Positions 33,345 to 45,067 of a stretch of DNA of 64,000 nt are shown here, one piece after another. The position numbers and the translations under genes were made by a program. Below the pieces are notes generated by a model. That model saw nothing but the letters and a program-made list of their open reading frames with translations. It ran no database searches and had not been told where the DNA came from. This DNA is from Zizania palustris (Eukaryota; Streptophyta; Magnoliopsida; Poales; Poaceae). The stretch is taken from the NCBI GenBank assembly GCA_019279435.1, contig JAAALK010000288.1, positions 75,860,255 through 75,924,254 of the forward strand. Reading direction: 5' to 3'. How positions within the stretch are numbered: the stretch's first letter is position 1; the number at the start of each line of letters is the position of its first letter.

Positions 33345-35359
33345 TGTTGGACCGGAAACGGCGACCAGAGGGGGGGGGGGTGAATGGGAGCTTTTAAAAT
33401 TTCGGGCTAAAAACTAGCCTTCGGTTTTGGTTCTGTCTTCTGCGGAACAGGCTTCGAACACTACCTTCGAAGGTCTGGTTCGGAGGTGCTTCGACAGCTC
33501 CGAACACAGGCTTCGCAGGAGCAAAAGTTCGAAGTCAAGAAGACTTCGCTCCACTTACAACCCTCGAAAATCTACTCTGGTAAGTCAGTGCAGGCTCCGC
33601 ACACAGGGTGCTTCGAGCAGGCTTCGCACTTCACCCTTCGCAGGAGTGGATACCCTACTGAGGACTTCGACCAAGTACTTGGCAGCAGCAACTGGTGCTG
33701 GGCTTCGTACACAAAGGTCTAAACGCACACACTCGGACTTCGCTAAGGGCTTCGACACAAGAAGCAAAACGGGCTTCGATCAGGGCTTCGCTAGTAAGCT
33801 GTGAGGTCAAGCCTCAAGTTACACAGAGCGACAGCACACTGAAAAACACACTTCGCACAAAACACCCTTCGCCTAGACAGGCTTCGGTGCACTAAAACTA
33901 GCGAGGTATGTAATGCGAGCTCAAGCAAAAAGCACAAAGAAGCAGGGCTTCGCTGCTTGAACAAGGAACACAATAAATTGAACTCTGGATGAATACAACG
34001 AGGTATGTGGCTACAGGAGCTCAACAGTAAATGCTCAAAGTGTTAAATGTTACCTACCGAGCCCCCATATTTATAGCCCACAGTTCACCCAAAGGAAATG
34101 ACTACTTTACCCCTAGGGTTTACACCAGTTTTGTCTCTACAGAACAGAGGGGTACAAAAGGTAGTCCAACTTTATTCTGGAGGCTTCTCTGTTAGCTTTG
34201 CAGAGGGGACAGTGTCAGCTTTTGCAGATCAGACAGTGTCAGCCTTTGCAGTCTTTGACCTTCTGGAGCCTCCCTTCGCACGCGAGGGTGCGGTAGCTTC
34301 GGCGTGAAGCCCTGAGCCTGATGGCCTTCGCTTCGCCGAAGATAGCCTCCGATACAGTGATGGTTTTGAGCCGAAGCCGTCAAAGCCCTTGGGCCTTCGC
34401 ACCAACACCTCCGGAGTGGACCACCACGGCTTCGCAGCTACTCCCAGCTCGAACTCCGTCAGTCCGTGTACCGAAGCCATGCAGGCCGAAGCACCACAAG
34501 TCAACCTCGCTCCGGAGCTAGCCTTGCTCCGAAGCCTTCCTCCCTCTGAAGCCCCACCTTCGAAGTACCACCCTTCGAAGTCCCTCCTTCGTCCAAGGCC
34601 TCCGCATGAAGCATTCCATGAGCCCTTCGTCGCAGTGTCTCTCCCCGAGCACACTCCTCGACGAGCCTCACCCGGACCATGCCTTCGATGCGCCTCGACT
34701 TCTGAGACCTTTGTCGGGCAACCTTCGAATGTCTCCCTCCGGAGCACACTTCGAACTCCTTGCCTCCGCAGAGGACTTGATCCACCAACTCCGAAGTCAC
34801 TCCATTCGGAGTACCTTCGAAGTGCCTCGCCTCCGAGGACTTTGTCTCGGAGTACCTTCACCCGGAGCCACGCTCCGCACTCTCTGCCTTCACCTGGCAC
34901 GCCTCGACCCGAGGACCGACCCGGACCACCTTCGCAGCCACCGTGACGGAGCTTCCCCGCTCCCCTGGCATCAAGCCTCCCGCTTGACCCAGGTTCACCT
35001 GCTACGCCGTCTGTCGCCTCCGAAGTCCCTGCGCACCACAGACAAACAGAAAAGTGTATCCAGTACTCCGGAGACCTCTCCGGGTTAGCAACCTCCGGCA
35101 CACCCTCCGGTGTACTGCCCAAAGTACCAAAGCCATCGGTATGAACCCAGTCATCGTGTATTGTCGGACCCCTCCGACAGGCACACTCTGCTGCAACAGC
35201 TGCAGCAACCAAACCACCGAACACCCTTCGGCGAAGCCACCTCCGAACACCCTTCGGAGGTCCAACCTCCGAACCCCTTGCGGATGTACCCCTTCGAACA
35301 GAGGGTAAAAGCCTGTCAATCACTCATCACAAACACCGAAACCAACCCTTGGTTTCTCA
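33345..35359 (-). repeat. Element B right (5') LTR, 2,015 bp
   Basis: Pairs with 24448-26458. TATAAATA at 34075-34068 on the minus strand marks the element promoter. An open minus-strand frame of 364 codons (35323-34229) crosses it in the sense direction, but the same region in the partner LTR is split by indels, so I do not treat it as a gene. Confidence 0.93.
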
Positions 35360-35364
35360 CAGTG

Positions 35365-36997
35365 CCTAGCTGGTACTTAAGGGTTATGCAAGTGTCACAC
35401 ATAGGTTGCACATCCTTAGAACTACCGGCCCTCTCCAATCTAGCCTCTAAATCCTGAACATGCTTATCACGTAAATCAGTGCTCTCATGTAATAAAGAAT
35501 AGTTCATGCATTCATTTTCATCATGAGGACTAGAATCAACCATCAAAAGCTGCTTCTGTGCAGTCTCAAGCTCAGAAAGAGTTAGAGCATGCACAGAATG
35601 CAACTGAGCAAGCTCACCCATGACAATAGTACAAGATTCACATTCAGCATCATTAACCCTAAACTTAAGCATGACATAATCAGTAGAAACATATTCTAGC
35701 CTAAGTCTAAGGTCTTTTCTATCTCTAGCAGCTTGCACAAGCAATCTATCCTAACCAAGAACTACTTCACTCAGTTCATCTATCTTAATTGAAAGATGGT
35801 CATAGGATAGAGGTACCTCAGATGAGTCAAGCTCATTGCCGCTGTGATCGCTGTCGGCCATGAAGCAAAGGCCAGTGAAATCTTGTTCCTTCTTGTCCTT
35901 CTTCTCCTCCTTCCTTGGAGACTCCTCCTCCTCATCAGAGCTCGACTCCTCAGTTGAGGAAGTGTCGATGTCACTGAGAGCAGCAACAAATGCTCTGGAA
36001 GTGGCTTTGGCTACCCTCTTAGCCACCTTGCCACACTTGTCCTTCACAAAGGGTTTCCTCTCCTTTTTGTGGTATTTGGGGCGCTCACTCTCATCTCTCC
36101 TCTTGAGCTTAGTACAGTTGGCCTTGATATAAGAAGTGTCGCCACACTCAAAACATCCACTAAAACCACTTCTCATCTAATCTCGTCTCTCATGGTGAAA
36201 ACGGGTGAACCTTTTGGCAATAAGATCAAGCTCTTCATCATCCAGAGTATCCACCCGCTCCTTAGTGATGGAGACTAGGGAGGACAAAGCAAAACCACCA
36301 GCAAGAACACAAGTACCAGATGTCCTTGGTTCTGTAGGGGTGCCACGGCTAGTGCTAGAAACTAGTGCCAATGGCTGTGGCAAGGAGTTTCTGTGCACTG
36401 CAAGAGATGCCTTGGCAATCTCTATGGACTTCAGCTTGCTGAAGAGCTCATCACAGGTCAATGTGTCATAACCTGCAGACTCCTCAATGCTAGATATCTT
36501 CACTTCCCATATGCTACGATCAAGAGCATAGAAAAGCTTGATAGCCCTATCATGATCATTGTAAGCAAGCGTCCCGTTGGACCGCAAGTTACTCACTATA
36601 GCATCAAAGCGAGAAAACATGACATCTATAGATTCACCAGGCGCTTGCACAAACAACTGATACTATTGATTGTACGTGCTTTGGCGCCTAGCCTTAATCT
36701 GTGTAGAGCCCTCATGAAAATAGTGAGTGTAGTCCAAATCTCCCTTGCTGTCCTTAGGTGCTGAATCCTATCAAACTCACTCCTACTCAAACCAATAAAC
36801 ATTATTTTTCTAGCTTTCGAGTTAGAATTATACTGATCCTTTTCTGTTTGAGAGGTGCGGATTTTAGGGATGGAGTATTGTGAGTCCACAATCTCCCAAA
36901 TTGCATTTCCTTGGCTTAGTAAGTAAGCCTCCATGCGCACCTTCCAGTATGCAAAACCAGTCCCATTGAACAGAGGTATTTTACTAACTCTGTCCAT
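35365..36997 (-). pseudogene. Element A gag
   Basis: Starts at 36997 with MDRVSKIPLFNGTGFAYWKV and continues in four blocks separated by frameshifts or stops (36997-36626, 36656-36177, 36176-35751, 35744-35365). A zinc-knuckle-like CFECGD motif occurs near 36150, and the acidic SSTEESSSDEEEE segment near 35930. The protein would form the particle shell. The segment ends at the element B target site, and the reading continues at 24447. Confidence 0.88.
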
Positions 36998-37047
36998 GTC
37001 GCCAACAGATCACAAAACTAGTTAGGGTCAATTGGTGATCTTAACCC

Positions 37048-37059
37048 GCTCTGATACCA
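37048..37059 (-). other. Primer-binding site of element A
   Basis: TGGTATCAGAGC on the minus strand, two bases from the right LTR, complementary to initiator methionine tRNA. Confidence 0.9.
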
Positions 37060-37061
37060 AT

Positions 37062-37445
37062 TGTTGGACCGGGAACTGCGACCAGAGGGGGGTGAATTGG
37101 AGCTTTTAAAATTTTAGACTAAAAATAGCCCTCGGTTTTAATTCAGTCTCCTACGGAACATGCTTCGAACACACCCTTCGGAGGTCTGGTTCGGAGGTAT
37201 TTCATAGCTCCGAAATCAGACTTCGCGAGGAGCAAAAGTTCAAAGTCAAGAAGACATTGCTCCACCCACAAAACCAAAAACTCAACTCTGCTAAGTCAGT
37301 GCAGGCTCCGCACACTAAGTTCCTTCGAGCAGACTTCGTACTTCACCCTTCGCAAGAGATGACTTCCCTCTGAGGACTTCGAATCCAGAAGGTAAATCCT
37401 GTCAATCACTCATCACAGACTCCGAAACCAACCCTTGGTTTCTCA
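37062..37445 (-). repeat. Element A right (5') LTR, internally deleted
   Basis: Only 384 bp. It matches the first approximately 320 bp and the last approximately 65 bp of the left LTR, joined at a TTCGAA-like word, so about 1.6 kb including the TATA region is missing. The outer ends and target duplication are intact, so the deletion followed insertion. Confidence 0.88.
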
Positions 37446-39575
37446 ACATGTTTGAGAACCAAGCACAGACTGAGAGGTACAACACCTCAAAGTCTTTGTT
37501 TGCATGCAGGTTAGAAGAAGGTAGCCCAGTCAGTCCTCATGTGATCAAGATTGTTGGTTATGTTTAGAACCTCGAAAAACTTGGTTTTCCCCTTAACCAA
37601 GATCGAGTTGGTAATAGATGTGATTCTCTAGTCGCTCCCTATGAGCTTTAAGTCATTCATTTTGATTTTTCATACAAACAACATGGAGAAAAGCATGGTT
37701 GAATTGCACATGATGCTAAAGACTGCTTAGGGTAGTATTAAGAAGAATCATAGTCATGTCAATATTGTTCAGAAGGATAGCAGGAAAATAAAACACAAGG
37801 GCAAGACTAAAACTTTAGATGTGATCTCGAGCTCTAAGCCTAAACCATCTGGAATGTCCACGACTAACTTTGCTACTTCTGACGCTTGCCACCACTACCA
37901 TAAGATTGATCATTAGTGGAGGAACTGTAAGTTGTACTTGAAATAAATCAAGAAAAAGAAGGGAAGTGTGACTTCTACTTCAGGTATAAATGTTATTGAA
38001 ATTAATCTTGCTACCTATCCAAGTAATTCATGGGTATTTGTTACCATACTTACAAATCGTTGCAGGGACTAAATAGGACAAATAAATGTGCAAAATGTGA
38101 ATTGGATGTCCTCGTCAGTAATGGTGCAAAAGTTGATGTGTTGGCCATCGACATTTATTCTTCGTCGCTACCCTCAAGATTAGTTTTGGAATTGAATAAT
38201 TGTTATTTCATTCTAGCCTTAGGCAGAAACATTATATCTTCTTCATGTTTAGAAGAAGACAATTTTGAATTCATAATGATGAACAAGTGTTGTTCAATAT
38301 TTTCGGATGATATGCTCTATGGTATATATTTGTCTAGTGTTGAATAACTTATATATTCTAAATCTTGACGATACACATATTTATAACATTAATATGAAGA
38401 AGCCTCGTCTTAATAATTTGAATCTAACTTTTATTTGGCACTGTCATTTAGGTCATATAAATGAGAAGTGTGTGTAGAATCTCTATAAAGATGTGGAGTC
38501 ATTTGATTTCGAATCATTTGATACATGCACGTTTTGTTTACTTGGTAAGATGACTAAGACACTTTTCACTAGTCAAAGTGAGAGGCAAATGAATTGTTTT
38601 CCATTATACATACTGATGTATGTAGACCAATGAATTCTACAACCAAAGGTGGTTTTCTGTACTTCATTACTTTTACCGACGACTTTAGTAGATTTGGTTA
38701 CATCTACTTAATGATGCATAAGTTAGAATCTTTTGAAAAGTTTAAGGAGTTCCAGAATGAGGTACAAAATTATACAGGCGATACCATCAAATTTTTGTGA
38801 TCGAATCATGGAGGTGAATATTTGAGCCATGAGTTTAATGATCATCTAAAGCAGTGTGGAATTATTCCAGAATTGACTCCACCAAACACATCTCAACAGA
38901 ATGGGGTGTACGAGCGAAGGAACCAAACTTTCTTAGACATGGTTCGTTCAATGATGAGTCAATTTGATCTTCCATTATTCTTCTGGGATTCGCTCTAGAA
39001 ACTACTATTTTCATATTGAATAGGGTTCCTTCTAAATCTGTAGAGAGAACGCCATATAATATATGGACTAGGAAGCATCCCGAGTTGTCTTTTATAAACA
39101 TATGGTGTTGTGAGGCTTATGTAAAATGTTTGATATCTAACAAGCTAAGTCCCGAATCTGATAAATGCTTCTTTGTGGGGTATCCTATTGAAACCAAAGG
39201 ATATTACTTCTATAACTGGAAAGAGGGCAAAGTGTTTTTCACTCGGAATGATGTTTTTCTTGAGAAAGAGTTTCTCTCAAAAGGGGTTAGTGGGATGACG
39301 ATGTGACTCGAAGAAATTTGGAAACCACTCGAAAGTGTTTTAGCTTCTACTGAACCATAACTCAATATACAAGATGTTGCAGAGCCTATTATCGAGACAC
39401 CAATCCCACGATGATTAGAAAGGGTTAGTCATGCGCATGAAGTGGTTTATGTTTTAACCATGGGGAAGCGTGACATATTATTGTTGGACAATGATGAACT
39501 TAAGACTTATTCGGAAACTATAATGGGACAATACTATAAGAAATGGCTTCAAGCCTTAAAATCTAAGTTAGAATC
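37446..39575 (+). pseudogene. Copia element C gag 3' part to integrase
   Basis: Resumes element C in phase with 12625: MFENQAQTERY, then a damaged zinc knuckle near 37890. A protease-like segment lies about 38030-38347. Pre-integrase GHINEK near 38455 and integrase with HTDVCRPMN, DDFSRFGY (38594-38800) and QQNGVYERRNQT (38890-38930) follow, with the C-terminal integrase region at 39016-39306. Many stops and frameshifts are present. The 39442-39575 part is the linker and RT start, cut by the solo LTR. Confidence 0.82.
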
Positions 39576-40825
39576 TATTGACACGAAAATGCGCCCTCAC
39601 ACTGGCGTCAGTTCGACGATCCAAAAGTCCACGACCGTTTCAAGGATAAACCCTAAAACGTCGTGAGACGCTAACGTCGCGTTCCGACGACCCTTAAACA
39701 ATGGTAAGGGAAAACGGAGTTGCCAGGCCATTAAACGATTATTAGAAATAATGTTCAATTAACCGATTTGAAGGAAAAGTAGTTAAACCATCCAAGTCGG
39801 GGCCGGTTTGACCATAGTACAAAAGGCGATCAAACCTGCCTAAAGGGGTCGGTCAGACCGATGTTGATCCGACGGTTGGACTGCTCTAGCAAATAAGTGT
39901 GCGCTAGAGAATAATTGTGCACGGTCGGTCAGACCGCACACAACACGTCGGTCGGACCGCCGTGTGCCGGCGACAAGGTGATAGACTTGGCACGAACCAG
40001 TCGGACCGAGAAACACCCGCCGGTTGGACCAACGTGGTAGGAGGGAAACGCCGCGTGTTGCTGGACCCGGCACGGCACACACCAGTCAGATCGGGAGTTT
40101 GCCGCCGGTCAGACCGACGGTGTAGATCCAATCTGGCCGGTTTCTCCGACGACCTTGTGGATGATATTCGATCGCCCCCAAACTCCTTGGTGAGGTATTT
40201 GGGAGTAATATATCTACAAAATAGGAAGAGATCAAGTGCAACTCGGCCAAAGGCCAAATTTCCAATGGTAGCGGAGAAAACCGATGAGAACGATAAAAAT
40301 CCGTTATGTGGATGAAACAAATGATTCACGAGCGAACTGACAAGGACTTACCATGATTATGACAAGGCGGACGAAGGGCTTTCAATGCAAACCCACGAAG
40401 ATGGACATTACGTCTAATTCTAGGGCAAGGAAGATAGATTGAAATAAAAGTATGATTCAAAACTAGGGTTATGAAGTATTAATCTGTGGAGAGATACCCT
40501 TTGAATCGTCCTCACCCCTATATTTATAGGAGATGGTCTCAAGTTTCCTGACACCTAATCTGAGTAGGATTCGCTGACACCTAATCTGAATAGGATTCGA
40601 CCAAAAAGTGGTTAAAATTTTGTTAGAGATCAAAACAGCCCGAAACCAACTCTATCTCTAATTTTCAGACTTGGGCCGGTTTGACCAGACCCATTGGGCC
40701 GATCTAACAGGGCCTACATGGCGATTGGACCGACCTGTGCTAGGAAAGACATATTTTCAGCCCAAATTACCAAAAATTGATATTTTGACAATTTCGACCA
40801 TTAATGCCATTTTTTTCTATCAACA
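39576..40825 (-). mobile_element. Solo LTR, 1,250 bp
   Basis: Flanked by a perfect 5-bp duplication GAATC (39571-39575 and 40826-40830). Read on the minus strand it starts TGTTGATAG and ends GTGTCAATA, the last bases being a decayed CA. A TATAAATA box sits at 40528-40521 on the minus strand. The region 39845-40140 is dense in GGTCGGACCG-like inverted words. No gag, pol or second LTR is present, and element C reading frame resumes after it. LTR-LTR recombination would leave this structure. Confidence 0.78.
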
Positions 40826-40830
40826 GAATC

Positions 40831-42330
40831 CATGCGAGAGAATCAAGTTTGGAACTTGATTGATCCACCTGATGGTGTCAAAACTATCGAGTGTAAAAGG
40901 ATTTTATGAAAAAGATATATATTGATGGAAACATTCACATCTATAAGGCACGATTGGTGGTAAAAGGTTTCAGGCAAATTCAAGGTGTTGATTATGATGA
41001 AACATTTTTATCTGTTACAATGCTAAAGTCTATATGTATCATCCTAACAATTACCGCATATTATGACTATGAGATATGACAAATGGATATGAAAACAGCT
41101 TTCCTTAATGGAAACTTAAGTAAGGATGTGTACATGACATAGCCTAAAAGTTTTGACAATCCAAAGAATACTAGAAAATTTTGCAAGCTGTAAAGTTCCA
41201 TTTATGGGCTGAAGCAAGCTTCTCAGAGTAGGAATCTTTGTTTTGATGAGGTGATCAAAGGATTTGGTTTCATCAAGAATGAAGAAGAGCCTTGTATTTA
41301 CAAAAGAGCTAGTGGGAGTGCACTTATATTTATGGTCTTATATGTATATGACATATTTTTGGTCGGAAATGATATTCTAATGCTTGATGCCTTCAAATCT
41401 TCATCAAGGAAAAGTTTCTGAATGAAAGATCTTAGGGAGGCAACATACATTTTGAGCATAAATATATATAGAGATAGGTCCCGAGAAGGCTAATTGGATT
41501 AAGCCAAAACATGTACATTAACAAAGTATTGAAACAATTCAATATGCAGAATTCCAAGAAAGGTTTTCTACCAATGTCACATGGTGTTACTCTCAGTAAG
41601 AGTTAGTGTCCTTTGACGCTTGATAAGATGGAGAAGATGAGTGTGATCTCATATGCCTCCACAATTGTGTTCATCATGTATGTCATGTTGTGTACACGCC
41701 CAAATGTTTCTTATACTCTAAGTGCTACGAGTAGATACCAATCAAACCCGGGTAAAATTCACTAGGCAATAGTAAAGAGTATCCTTAAGTACTTGATAAA
41801 AACTAAGAATATGTTCCTAGTCTATGGAGGTAAGGATGACCTCGTTGTAAATGGTTATATTGATGCTAGCTTCCAAACCGAAAAGGACAATTCATGATTA
41901 TAGTCTGGATTTGTGTTTTGCCTCAATGGAGGCGTGGTGAGTTGGAAGAGTTTCAAGCAAGAAATAGTTGCAGATTCAACAAAGGAGACTGAGTACATTG
42001 TAGATTTTGAAGCCGTGAAAGAGGCTGTTTGGATCAGAAAATTTGTTTTTGAGCTGAGAGTTGTCCCTAGTGCGTCTAGCCTAGTGGACTTCTATTGAAT
42101 AATAGTGGTGTCATTGCGCAAGTTAAGGAGTCTAGGTCGCACTAGAAGTCCAAGCACATACTTTGGCACTTTCACCTCATCCATGAGATTATAGATAGAT
42201 ATGATGTAAAGTTATGCAAGGTGCACACAAATTTGAATATTACCGATCCATTGATGAAACCTCTCTCATAGCCCAAGCATGAGGCGCACTTGAGCTCTAT
42301 GGGTATTAGATACTTGCGCGATTGAGTATA
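40831..42330 (+). pseudogene. Copia element C RT and RNase H
   Basis: Reads WNLIDPPDGVKTIEC at the start, then QMDMKTAFLNGNL, YGLKQAS, and the RT active-site block as YVYDIFLVGND instead of YVDDI. RNase H follows at about 41800-42330, with the short open part 41913-42098 containing STKETEYIVDFEA. Multiple stops and the altered catalytic aspartate show it is dead. Confidence 0.85.
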
Positions 42331-42380
42331 GTGCCTGTGAGAGAAAGTGTTATGTCTATGCTAATATACTTTGGATAACT

Positions 42381-42785
42381 ATTGTTCCTTGAATAAATAT
42401 TTTTTACATTGATCAACAAGTAGTATGTGACTTGTTTGTGAGACTCTTTATTTTATAATGATGTTATTCTAAATGATCCCTAATCTCATATCTTCATATG
42501 GAACAATGATGATTATAGATTAACATTCATGTCTAATTGATGATAATGTTTCATGGGTCGTAGATATATTGATATCAAAATATATAGTGATGCGGACACA
42601 TGTTAGAGAACATGGTGTTAGATAGACCCACTTTGAGATACTACATACTAGGAGTGTTACTGTTATATGCTATCATTTATCATCTCAAATGGTGTACCTG
42701 CAGAATCCTTTAACATGAGATTGTCATTGATTCTAAAATGTGTAGTGACACACTTAGGAGCTTTCAAATGCTATTTCATAATTGG
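42381..42785 (+). repeat. Element C 3' untranslated region, right inverted-repeat arm
   Basis: Follows the element C RNase H. It is the inverted counterpart of 11178-11562. Confidence 0.7.
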
Positions 42786-43139
42786 GTAGTTATAAAGGTT
42801 GCTTTCGGGTGTGTTATGAAACATGTCATAGGATGTGAGGAGTCAAGATTTACTGAGTTAAATGTCGAGCTATTACATGGTTGGCACAAATCTCATCTTG
42901 AGGTTGATTGATGTCATGTGGTAAAGGGATTAGTGTGTGAGTATATCAAGGTTCAGAAAATGTGATTTTGATTTTATATGCATTCGGGGTTGAGTATGTG
43001 CTGCTAGGTACCGCTATTGATCTGCGATCCGGGAAAGGTTTCTGAGTAGCGGTCATTTGCGTACGAACTTATCGAGTCACGCGATTAAGGGGATGTGATT
43101 TAAAGCTTACAAGAATTGACTCTTGTGTAAATGGGAGAT

Positions 43140-43994
43140 TGATGGAATTATGCCTAAGAGAATTGTGGGAGAACCGAAAGTTCTGTCTAAGGGCTGAAAG
43201 TTCTGAGTTTTGGAGCAACCAGAAGTTTTAGGCCTATCCTAGTTTCATTTCTGGAGGAACCAGAAGTTGTTCTGATTGTATTGAAAATTTTGGGCCCACC
43301 TAAAAGATGGATTCTAGATGAACTGGTAGTTTCGGGTGGAGCCGGAAGTTCTAGGTCGAAATAAATTCGATATAGAGTGTTATTTTCAGAAGTTCTACTT
43401 GGACCAGAAGGTCTAGTTGGACTGGAAGTTCCAGATAGAAATAAATCTGTACGGAAGGTTATTTTTGGAAGTTCTAGGCCTATACCAAAACTTCCCTGCT
43501 ATACGAAGAGATTAGATCTGTTGGGCTTTATTGTTGATTAAAGGCCCATGAAAGGGCACTATATAAGGAGAGGACGGGCTAGGACAAAAAGGTTGTTGTT
43601 GATATTGCTCTCTATCCCTAGACACCACCTCTCATCTCTCCCTAGCCTCAGTCTTTGTGGTTGCATCTCCCCTAATCTTACACATGGTACTAACATATCG
43701 GTGTGAGGTGATCTTGTCCCTGTACGCGTGGATACCGTAGAGGCACTGCTGTGACTATGGTGCTAATCTCCTCGTGTGGAGATTACCAAACTACATCATC
43801 TTCATCGCCGATGAACGGACGAAGCTAGGCGAAGCCGACCGAGGACACACTTCACCAACTCTACTTCCGCTGCCCTAATGCATCTCATGGCTAGATGTAA
43901 CGATCTATGATCCCATTATGCATGGTTCCTAGGTGAATTAGGTAGAAAATTTTGAATTTACTGCTAGTGTAGCCTACTCATAACCCAATACACA
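43140..43994 (+). repeat. Element C 3' LTR
   Basis: Starts TGATGGAATTATGCC after the purine stretch AAATGGGAGAT and ends near CCCAATACACA. It contains repeated GAACCGAAAGTTCT-type words and TATATAAGGAG at about 43560. An inverted relative occurs at 53088-54181. The right end is placed by comparison with that copy and is approximate. Confidence 0.6.
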
Positions 43995-45067
43995 TTTCAT
44001 CATGTTGTTTAATACTACTTTCTTATTAATGTTGGCCTATATGATTACTAGTGGTTAATGAATTGGTTCATGAATGGTTTAATTGTTTCTAAAACTTGAC
44101 TAAGGTGGGTTGTGAGTACATGGTCCATGGTTTGCTAGTTATACTCATGACACTTGGACCGGTTCATGGGACACTTTTGCACTGTAAACTCATGCTACCA
44201 CAAACCAGCATGGGAAATGGTATGACCTGAAGCCTAGAGATCCTAGGTGAAGCATAGAGAAAGCTGATAGTTCTGCACTAGATAAGCCTTTGCTATTAGG
44301 CTTGGAATGTCGAGGGTATAACGGGTAGATGGTTCCTAGTGTGTGAAGCTTGGAAGATCTAGGTGGATGGTCATATCACAATTCTTTTCTAAGATACCAT
44401 AGTAGTATCGAGGCGCATGATGACATGTTGTAAGGTTGTGTCTTGTGGATAAATTTGTGTACCTCTATTTAGAGTATTCGAATAATCGTGATTAGTCCCA
44501 TGATTACTTAATTAATCTGTTTTACTTTCTATTCAACCTAATTAGCTCTGGTTAGAGTGGTTTGGTTGGTTCTTTTAGGCCTGATGACTTTGGGTAAGAG
44601 TTATTTAGTGATTGGATTAATAGTCTTAAGGTTCCAACTAAATTAGAATTACTTTTTAAACTCCATCTCTCTTTAATGCTCTTTTAACTCAAATAAACAC
44701 TATTATTCCATCCTTTGTTCCATGTGCATTATAACTATTCCACTTGGATTACTTGCATTCCCCCACCACCAGAAGAGGAGTTTGTCAGTGAAGATGAAGG
44801 TGACGCCTTTTGAGTTAGACCCAGTCAGGTCTGCCTATGGAGTGGAGTCGTCACTACGTCAATAAAGTTATTAGAAGTTATTTATGTTGACATTATTGTT
44901 TGAGGTTCCAATGCCATATATGTAATAAGTACTTTATTTATTTCATCATAAATAATAATACTTTTGATGTCCAATAAATTGTATATTGTGTGCCTCAGCT
45001 GATTCCTGGATGAGAGACTTCATGTACAATAAATTGTAAGAAATGGTTGGAATTTTTAGGCGTGACA
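43995..45067. repeat. Degraded LTR-like fragment
   Basis: The 44760-44880 part (GACCCAGTCAGG, a GTCGTCACTACGTCAATAAAGT run) and the end TAGGCGTGACA resemble, in inverted orientation, the left part of the solo LTR at 13411. It looks like an old fragment of a related Gypsy LTR. No ends or target duplication could be set. Confidence 0.3.

Larger units (their letters stand above)
24448..35359 (-). mobile_element. Element B: nearly complete Sirevirus-type Copia retrotransposon, 10.9 kb
   Basis: Two full-length LTRs, a primer site, a polyprotein region and polypurine tracts are present in the right order on the minus strand. A perfect 5-bp duplication CAGTG flanks it (24443-24447 and 35360-35364). 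It inserted into the gag region of its own relative, element A, in the same orientation. By eye the two LTRs differ at about thirty substitutions plus a few indels over 2.0 kb, so it is young compared with A and C. The coding region still has frameshifts and stops, so it is not autonomous. Confidence 0.95.
12626..37445 (-). mobile_element. Element A: Sirevirus-type Copia LTR retrotransposon with nested insertions
   Basis: Bounded by TGTTGGACCGGG at 12626 and TTTCTCA ending at 37445, with a 5-bp target duplication ACATG at 12621-12625 and 37446-37450. Coding strand is minus, so the right LTR is the 5' LTR. It contains three later insertions: 13411-17007, 19228-20519 and 24448-35359. Without these and their duplications it is about 9.0 kb. 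Adding the roughly 1.6 kb missing from its right LTR gives about 10.6 kb, close to element B. Gag has an acidic Ser/Glu-rich region, multiple polypurine tracts follow the polyprotein, and LTRs are about 2 kb; these are Sirevirus traits. The coding region is broken in many places. Confidence 0.92.
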
